Origin: Ahrensia sp.
GTDB taxonomy: Bacteria; Pseudomonadota; Alphaproteobacteria; Rhizobiales; Rhizobiaceae
Length of the DNA stretch: 61,945 nucleotides
Direction: 5' to 3'
NCBI GenBank assembly: GCA_002698425.1
Contig: NZXU01000020.1
Span: 1-61,945, forward strand
How positions within the stretch are numbered: the first letter of the stretch is position 1; the number at the start of each line of letters is the position of its first letter. Shown piece after piece: positions 57,402-61,945 of the stretch. The notes beneath the pieces are model-generated. The model saw only the letters and a program-made list of their open reading frames with translations. It searched no databases and was not told the origin of the DNA. Position numbers and translations under genes: made by a program.

Positions 57402-58061
57402 CTACTCGCTGAGGGCGCTTTTGATCGCAGCGCCCAGGTCTGCGTATGTCTTGATCTCCAGCTGCTTTCCGTTGACGAAGAATGTGGGCGTGCCCTGCAC
57501 GCCGAGGGCGGTGCCGTCGGCGACATCCTCTTTGATTCGGGCAAGTGTGGCCGGGGCGTTGTACGCCTCGTCCCACGCGGCTACATCGAGACCCAGCTCG
57601 GTGGCGTACCCGCGGAACACCTCGTCTGCCGGTACCTGCTTTTCGCCCCACTGATCCTGCGTCTCGAACATCTTCTTGTACATCGGTTCGAACTGGCCTT
57701 GCTGAGCCGCTGCTTCTACCGCACGTGCCGCACGTTCTCCGTTGAAGTGACCAGGCATCGGGAAATAGCGGGCGACGAAGGTGACTTGCTGGCCGTACTG
57801 GGCGCGCAGCTGCTCAACGGCGGGAAACGCCGCGCGGCAACCTTCGCACTCGAAATCGAGAAATTCGACAAAAGTCACATCGCTATCGGGCGCGGAACTG
57901 AGTCGGTGACTGTTCTCGCGGACTACCTGGGCTTCGCCGTTAGCCTGTGTTCCGCCTGATCCTGCGGTTCCACCATCTCGGCTCGAAAAGTACACACCGG
58001 CGCCGATCGCGATAGTGATGACCACAAAGAAAGTCAGCAGTATTCGAGTCATTGGATTCAT
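57402..58061 (-). CDS. DsbA-like membrane-anchored thiol oxidoreductase, copy 2
   Basis: The 219-residue protein is the same length as copy 1 at 26204, with an N-terminal anchor, Cys72-Glu-Gly-Cys75 and the cis-Pro motif GTPTFFVNG. The ATG at 58061 has GAAAGGA upstream and aligns with copy 1; an open frame extends to 58304 across the operator and is unlikely to be translated. It probably oxidises or isomerises exported proteins, perhaps copper proteins or wall enzymes of this island. Confidence 0.9.
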   Translation of the reverse strand: MNPMTRILLTFFVVITIAIGAGVYFSSRDGGTAGSGGTQANGEAQVVRENSHRLSSAPDSDVTFVEFLDFECEGCRAAFPAVEQLRAQYGQQVTFVARYFPMPGHFNGERAARAVEAAAQQGQFEPMYKKMFETQDQWGEKQVPADEVFRGYATELGLDVAAWDEAYNAPATLARIKEDVADGTALGVQGTPTFFVNGKQLEIKTYADLGAAIKSALSE

Positions 58062-58105
58062 GCCGGCAGTTCCTTTCGCTCCGTAGAGTCCTGTAACTGA
58101 GCAAT

Positions 58106-58124
58106 CTACGGTGTATCTCCGTAA
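58106..58124. promoter_or_regulatory. CTAC-N11-GTAA operator upstream of dsbA copy 2
   Basis: CTACGGTGTATCTCCGTAA begins 45 bases before the start at 58061. It shares CTACGGT and CTCCGTA with the site of dsbA copy 1. Confidence 0.66.
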
Positions 58125-58552
58125 AGATTTGTACCACGACAGCTCTCCCCCACCCCCAAGCGTCCCGCGCTTTGTCGCCCAGTCCGCTTCAACGGTTCCA
58201 AGGCGCCGCGGCCCGCCATGCCTAGCGAACGCGCATACGTCTACTAATTTTGGCCAAGAAAAGTTCGGAGCGGTGTCCCTGGCCACGGTGGTGTACGTCC
58301 ACAAACTCGCCGACTCTTGTTATGCGCCAATTGATTCGAGCCACTCGGACCCGATAGCTGCCGGGCTTGACGTCGGCGGCAGTCAAAAACGTCTGCGGCA
58401 TAACGTGTCGACGTCGGCGCTGTTTCCGCACCCGTCGATGCCTGCTGCACTGTTTCCGTCTCCGCGGCGCGCACCGCTATTACTGACACGATTACAACCC
58501 GTTTTTCAGTAGGTAGTCGGAGACAGAGGGCTGTGCTGCCAGGATTGAGACT
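58125..58552. other. Intergenic region without a recognised gene
   Basis: This is probably promoter DNA for the rightward synthase-like gene. A partial GTAGGTAG element at 58509-58516 recalls the CTACCTAC elements upstream of ctaE and blaI copy 2. No gene is supported. Confidence 0.4.
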
Positions 58553-60097
58553 GTGACCGGTCCCCCGCCAGTTCCCGACAACTATCCATCATCTCAATCG
58601 CTGCCCGGGGTTGGAGCGCGCACCGCCGCGGTCCTTGTGTTCACCTCTTCGGCGGCGGTGCTGGTGGTGGAGATCACCGCGCTGCGGTTGCTGGCGCCGT
58701 ACCTCGGGCTGACTTTGGAAACAAGCACCCTGGTCATCGGAATCGCCCTGGCCGCAATTGCCCTTGGTTCCTGGGCGGGCGGCCGCCTTGCCGACCGCGA
58801 TGATCCGCGTCGCTGGTTGGGGTTATCGCTGGGGATATCGGGCGTGGTCGTGGCGTTCACGCCTTCCGCAGTCCGCACGGCGGCCGAGTGGGCGCCGGCG
58901 ACGCTGTTGATAGTTGCGGCGCTCACTATTTTGGCACCCGGAGCGTTGCTGTCGGCGGTGACACCGATGGTGACCAAGATGCGCCTGATCACGCTCGCCC
59001 AGACGGGCACCGTTGTCGGTCAGCTGTCTGGCGTAGGCACCGTCGGTGCCATCGCCGGCACTGTGCTTACCGGATTTGTCTTCGTGTCGCGGGTGCCAGT
59101 CAGCATGATACTTATCGGCCTTGGATCGATGTTGGTGCTCGGCGGCATCGTTGCGGAGTGGCGCATGCGCCGGCGGAACACTGCCAGCGCCGCCGTACTT
59201 ACGCTCCTAACCGTTGGCGCGGGTCTGGCTGGCTACGTTGCACCCGGCGGTTGCGACGTGGAAACCAAGTACCATTGCGCCCGCGTCATCGCCGACCCGG
59301 AGCGAGACAGCGGCCGCACCCTCATGCTCGATGGCGCGCGCCACTCGTACATAGACCTCCAAGATCCGGCCGTCCTGCAGTTCATTTACGTGCGCGCCTT
59401 TGCTTCGGTCGTCGACGCATCCTTCCCGACCGAAAAGACACTGGAGGCCTACCACCTTGGTGGGGGTGGCCTTACCTTCCCGCGATACCTCGCTGCTACT
59501 CGGCCAGGAACCCATAACGTGGTGTCCGAAATCGACGGCGGCGTGGTGCGCATAGACCGAGACCGACTCGGATCAGATTCCGAGGCCGGGCTTGAGGTGC
59601 GCGTCGAGGACGGCAGACTGGGCCTTGCGCGGCTCGATGACGACAGCCGTGATCTGATCGTCGGCGACGCCTTTGGCGGCGTGAGCGTGCCTTGGCACCT
59701 GACGACTGTGGAAGCGCTGACAGACATACGTCGGGTCCTCAAAGAGGACGGTGTGTACATTGCGAATCTCATCGATTACGGAGAGCTGGAGTTTGCACGT
59801 GCCGAAGTCGCAACACTCACACAGGTTTTCAAGTACGTCATAGTCACCGCCGAGGCCGGCGACGTCGGCGTCGATTCCGCGACGACACCCGACGGCGGCA
59901 ACCTGGTCGTGCTCGCCTCCGATCGACCGGTTGACCGTGACGCCCTTCAGAGGGTTCTGAATACTCGCAACACCGGGTGGACGACCGCTACCGGCAACGA
60001 CCTCGGATTGTGGATCCGCGACGCCCAAGTGCTGAAAGACGACTACGCTCCCGTTGATCAACTTCTCGATCCCTACCGTCAACAGAGCGGGGAGTAA
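58553..60097 (+). CDS. Fused MFS/spermidine-synthase-like membrane protein
   Basis: The 514-residue protein has six or seven membrane segments (about 22-225) followed by a Rossmann-fold domain of the spermidine synthase type (GGGGLTFPRYLA, acidic residue in VSEIDGGVV, then VGDAFGG). The aminopropyl-transferase gate is not clearly conserved, so another S-adenosylmethionine-type or methyltransferase role is possible. The GTG at 58553 lacks a strong ribosome site. Such fusions are widespread in actinobacteria; function is unknown. Confidence 0.8.
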   Translation: MTGPPPVPDNYPSSQSLPGVGARTAAVLVFTSSAAVLVVEITALRLLAPYLGLTLETSTLVIGIALAAIALGSWAGGRLADRDDPRRWLGLSLGISGVVVAFTPSAVRTAAEWAPATLLIVAALTILAPGALLSAVTPMVTKMRLITLAQTGTVVGQLSGVGTVGAIAGTVLTGFVFVSRVPVSMILIGLGSMLVLGGIVAEWRMRRRNTASAAVLTLLTVGAGLAGYVAPGGCDVETKYHCARVIADPERDSGRTLMLDGARHSYIDLQDPAVLQFIYVRAFASVVDASFPTEKTLEAYHLGGGGLTFPRYLAATRPGTHNVVSEIDGGVVRIDRDRLGSDSEAGLEVRVEDGRLGLARLDDDSRDLIVGDAFGGVSVPWHLTTVEALTDIRRVLKEDGVYIANLIDYGELEFARAEVATLTQVFKYVIVTAEAGDVGVDSATTPDGGNLVVLASDRPVDRDALQRVLNTRNTGWTTATGNDLGLWIRDAQVLKDDYAPVDQLLDPYRQQSGE

Positions 60098-60298
60098 ATT
60101 GTCGAGGTCGGCCTCATCGCCGACCCGTCGCCAGCTGTGCAGCGTTCCCAGTAGGATTCCTTCGCGGGTACGGCCAGCAGGCAGTGAATTTGTCATCTGC
60201 CCGATGCTGGAAGCCCGCTCTCTGATGCTCAGGTCCGAGTCGCACCCGGTGAGCACCAGCGGGATCGCGTCGCATGTCGCGTGACTCACGAATACTGA

Positions 60299-60664
60299 TC
60301 AGGGGCGCAACGCGCTGCCACCCATCCATTCGTCCCAGGGCACAGACCAATCTCCGTTCTGCCACTGTTCCAGCGGTGCGCCGCCGGTATTTCGGATCTC
60401 GACAACATCGCCTGGATTGGCAAAGTTGTAGTACCACTCGGCGTTCTCTGCGCTCAGATTCAAACAGCCTGCCGAAACGTTGGTGCTTCCCTGCGCCCAC
60501 ACGGTCGCTTCGCGCTCATGGAGGTAGATGCCGTCGGGACTGATCCGCACCGCGTGCGGGACGCTGATCTTGTACCCCGATGCCGAATCGACGGGCAATC
60601 CGTAGGTTGACGAGTCCATCAAGACGGGATTCTGTTTCTCCATCACCGTATAAACGCCAGGTTG
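60299..60664 (-). pseudogene. L,D-transpeptidase cut by an IS3-family element
   Basis: About 120 C-terminal residues of a YkuD domain remain, including MDSSTYG, the YLHE segment and VSAGC (catalytic Cys, with Ala instead of the usual His-Gly), and the end WSVPWDEW. The sequence stops at the IS border near 60664. The N-terminal part would lie beyond the window. The altered motif (SAGC for SHGC) suggests reduced activity even before interruption. Confidence 0.8.
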
Positions 60665-60731
60665 TGGGGTTGACCCCTGATGGTGGACACCTGACTGGTG
60701 GGACTGCTGGTCCCGCGGGAAGGATGTCGGT

Positions 60732-61025
60732 ATGTCGGGCAAGCGGAAGAAGTACACCCCCGAGTTTCGGGAGCAGGCTGCCCGCCTGGTGATCGAGACG
60801 GGTCGTCCGATCGCCCACGTGGCTGCGGAGATCGGCGTGGGTGAGCAGTTGCTCGGGCGCTGGGTGCGCCAGGCCCGCGACGACGGCGGCGATAATGGCG
60901 CGGTGCTTGATGCCGATGAGCGGGCCGAGTTGGAGCGGCTGCGCAAAGAGAACGCCGAGTTACGGTTAGACCGGCAGTTTTTGAAAAAAGCCGCGGCCTT
61001 CTTCGCCTCCGAACAGAACCCGTAG
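60732..61025 (+). CDS. IS3-family transposase OrfA
   Basis: The 97-residue protein has an N-terminal helix-turn-helix (KKYTPEFREQAARLV...AEIGVGEQLLGRWV) and a Leu-zipper-like helix (ERLRKENAELRLDRQFLKKA). An A6G run at 60984-60990 near its end is a likely site of -1 frameshifting to give the OrfAB transposase. Confidence 0.9.
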   Translation: MSGKRKKYTPEFREQAARLVIETGRPIAHVAAEIGVGEQLLGRWVRQARDDGGDNGAVLDADERAELERLRKENAELRLDRQFLKKAAAFFASEQNP

Positions 61026-61075
61026 ACGCCTACGTTCTGATCGAAGCGGAGAAGGCCACCTACGCGATCACCCGG

Positions 61076-61915
61076 ATGTGCGAACTGCTGGAAGTCTCTC
61101 GCTCAGGGTTCTACAAGTGGCGCAAGACTCAGGCCGGCGGACCGTCGGCGGCGGCTTGCCGGCGCGCCGAGTTGGATGCCAAGGTCGCAGCCTTCCACAA
61201 GGCCTCTGACGGCGTGTACGGCGCCCCGCGGATCCTGGCCGACCTGCGCGATGGCGGTGAGACGGTGTCGCGCAAGACGGTGGCCGCCTCGATGCGCCGC
61301 CAGGGCCTGGCCAGCATCAGCCCGCGCACCTTCTCGCCCGTGACCACGATCGTCGATCTGGATGCTCCGGTGCCCAAAGACCTGGTCAAACGCCACTTCG
61401 ATGCCGGCGAACTCGACCGGGTCTGGACGTCGGACATCACCTATTTGCGTACCGGTGAGGGCTGGCTGTACTTGTGTGCGGTCCGCGACGGCTGCAGCAG
61501 ACGGGTGATCGGCTGGGCCATCGATGACCACATGCGCACTGACCTGGTCGAGGCGGCCGTGGCGATGGCCGTGGCGATGCGCGGCGAGCTGGCCGAGCAG
61601 GTGGTGCTGCACGCTGACCGCGGCTGCCAGTTCACCAGCGCGCAGTTGGCCCGGTTCGCCCACGATCACAACCTGACCCGCTCGGTGGGCCGTACCGGGG
61701 TGTGCTGGGACAACGCCCAGCAGGAATCATTCTGGGCCACACTGAAAGTCGAGTTCTACGACCGCTACTTGTGGCCCACCCAGGCGGCCGCTAAGCTCGC
61801 CGTCGGCGACTGGATCGAGCGGGTCTACAACCGCCGCCGGCGCCACTCGGCGATCGGCATGATCTGCCCGGTCGACTACGAGAACCGGATCACTCAGACG
61901 GCACAAGCCGCCTGA
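61076..61915 (+). CDS. IS3-family transposase OrfB
   Basis: The protein has 279 residues from the first ATG, in the -1 frame relative to OrfA. A HTH_21 part is followed by the integrase core with the DDE residues in WTSDITYL, HADRGCQFTS and QQESFWATLK. It is normally made as a fusion with OrfA by frameshifting, so the first ATG may not be used. Confidence 0.9.
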   Translation: MCELLEVSRSGFYKWRKTQAGGPSAAACRRAELDAKVAAFHKASDGVYGAPRILADLRDGGETVSRKTVAASMRRQGLASISPRTFSPVTTIVDLDAPVPKDLVKRHFDAGELDRVWTSDITYLRTGEGWLYLCAVRDGCSRRVIGWAIDDHMRTDLVEAAVAMAVAMRGELAEQVVLHADRGCQFTSAQLARFAHDHNLTRSVGRTGVCWDNAQQESFWATLKVEFYDRYLWPTQAAAKLAVGDWIERVYNRRRRHSAIGMICPVDYENRITQTAQAA

Positions 61916-61945
61916 CCCTGTGTCCACCAAACGGGGTCAAGCCCA

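Larger units (their letters stand above)
60665..61945 (+). mobile_element. IS3-family insertion sequence
   Basis: The left end TGGGGTTGACCCC... (60665) and the complement of the right end TGGGCTTGACCCC... (61945) form imperfect terminal inverted repeats that agree over most of 29 bases, both including GGTGGACAC. The right end coincides with the window edge. It carries orfA and orfB in overlapping frames and interrupts the L,D-transpeptidase gene. Confidence 0.9.

Noticed and set aside
59573..60289. A 238-codon leftward frame overlapping the end of the synthase-like gene
   Set aside because: Its start looks like a lipoprotein signal, but most of it is antisense to conserved coding sequence and no family is recognised.

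Overview
The window is high-G+C actinobacterial DNA, almost certainly from a mycobacterium (Mycobacterium/Mycolicibacterium). The proteins that can be recognised have their closest known counterparts in that group: RipA-type NlpC/P60 endopeptidases, LdtMt-type L,D-transpeptidases, CtpG/CtpD-type metal ATPases, a CmtR-type regulator, BlaI with a short BlaR, CtaD/CtaE and CcsA. The density of metal-resistance genes, two insertion sequences, a broken Lnt gene and chimeric genes points to a plasmid or genomic island. No rRNA, tRNA or replication gene was seen.

Layout. 1-1029: Met-rich secreted or membrane proteins. 1188-5349: a cadmium-type operon on the minus strand (cmtR, P1B ATPase with a frameshift, lspA, cadD, TlpA-like lipoprotein). 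5610-7546: TlpA-like protein and a broken lnt. 7596-10879: a HipA-like kinase/HIRAN pair, with the kinase split by an IS110-family element (8437-9880) whose leader looks like a bridge RNA. 10906-17225: a lipoprotein/L,D-transpeptidase chimera, two NlpC/P60 enzymes, an atypical response regulator and the first BlaI/BlaR pair. 17399-22258: two-component system, DUF305 lipoprotein, small redox and membrane proteins, class A beta-lactamase-like hydrolase. 22465-26863: CadC-type regulator, intact P1B ATPase, DUF3703, membrane protein, DsbA. 27440-31388: CopD-CtaG fusion and CcdA divergent from an L,D-transpeptidase. 31807-35165: P1B-4-type ATPase followed by an adenylate cyclase-YHS fusion. 36054-41882: acyltransferase, CcsA, hypothetical protein, CtaD. 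42393-50919: M23 peptidase, second BlaI/BlaR pair, DUF305-like lipoprotein, CtaG, TlpA, CtaE, a third NlpC/P60 enzyme. 51169-60097: CopC, an unknown polytopic membrane protein, CPBP protease, lytic transglycosylase, CbtA, second DsbA, MFS/spermidine-synthase fusion. 60299-61945: an L,D-transpeptidase interrupted by an IS3-family element that ends at the window edge.

The main observation is a repeated palindrome, CTAC-N11-GTA(G/T/C/A), found by eye at about 15 intergenic places. It lies upstream of ctaD (two tandem copies), ctaE, tlpA-ctaG, ccdA/ldt (divergent), both dsbA genes, three NlpC/P60 genes, a DUF305-like lipoprotein, an atypical response regulator and the beta-lactamase-like gene. 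The two BlaI-family repressors, each overlapping a short BlaR-type M56 protease without a penicillin-sensor domain, are the obvious candidate regulators. I infer one BlaI/BlaR regulon that joins an aa3-type oxidase and its copper and thiol maturation factors with peptidoglycan-remodelling enzymes and a beta-lactamase-like hydrolase. The sites are seen directly; the regulator assignment and the physiological purpose are inference.
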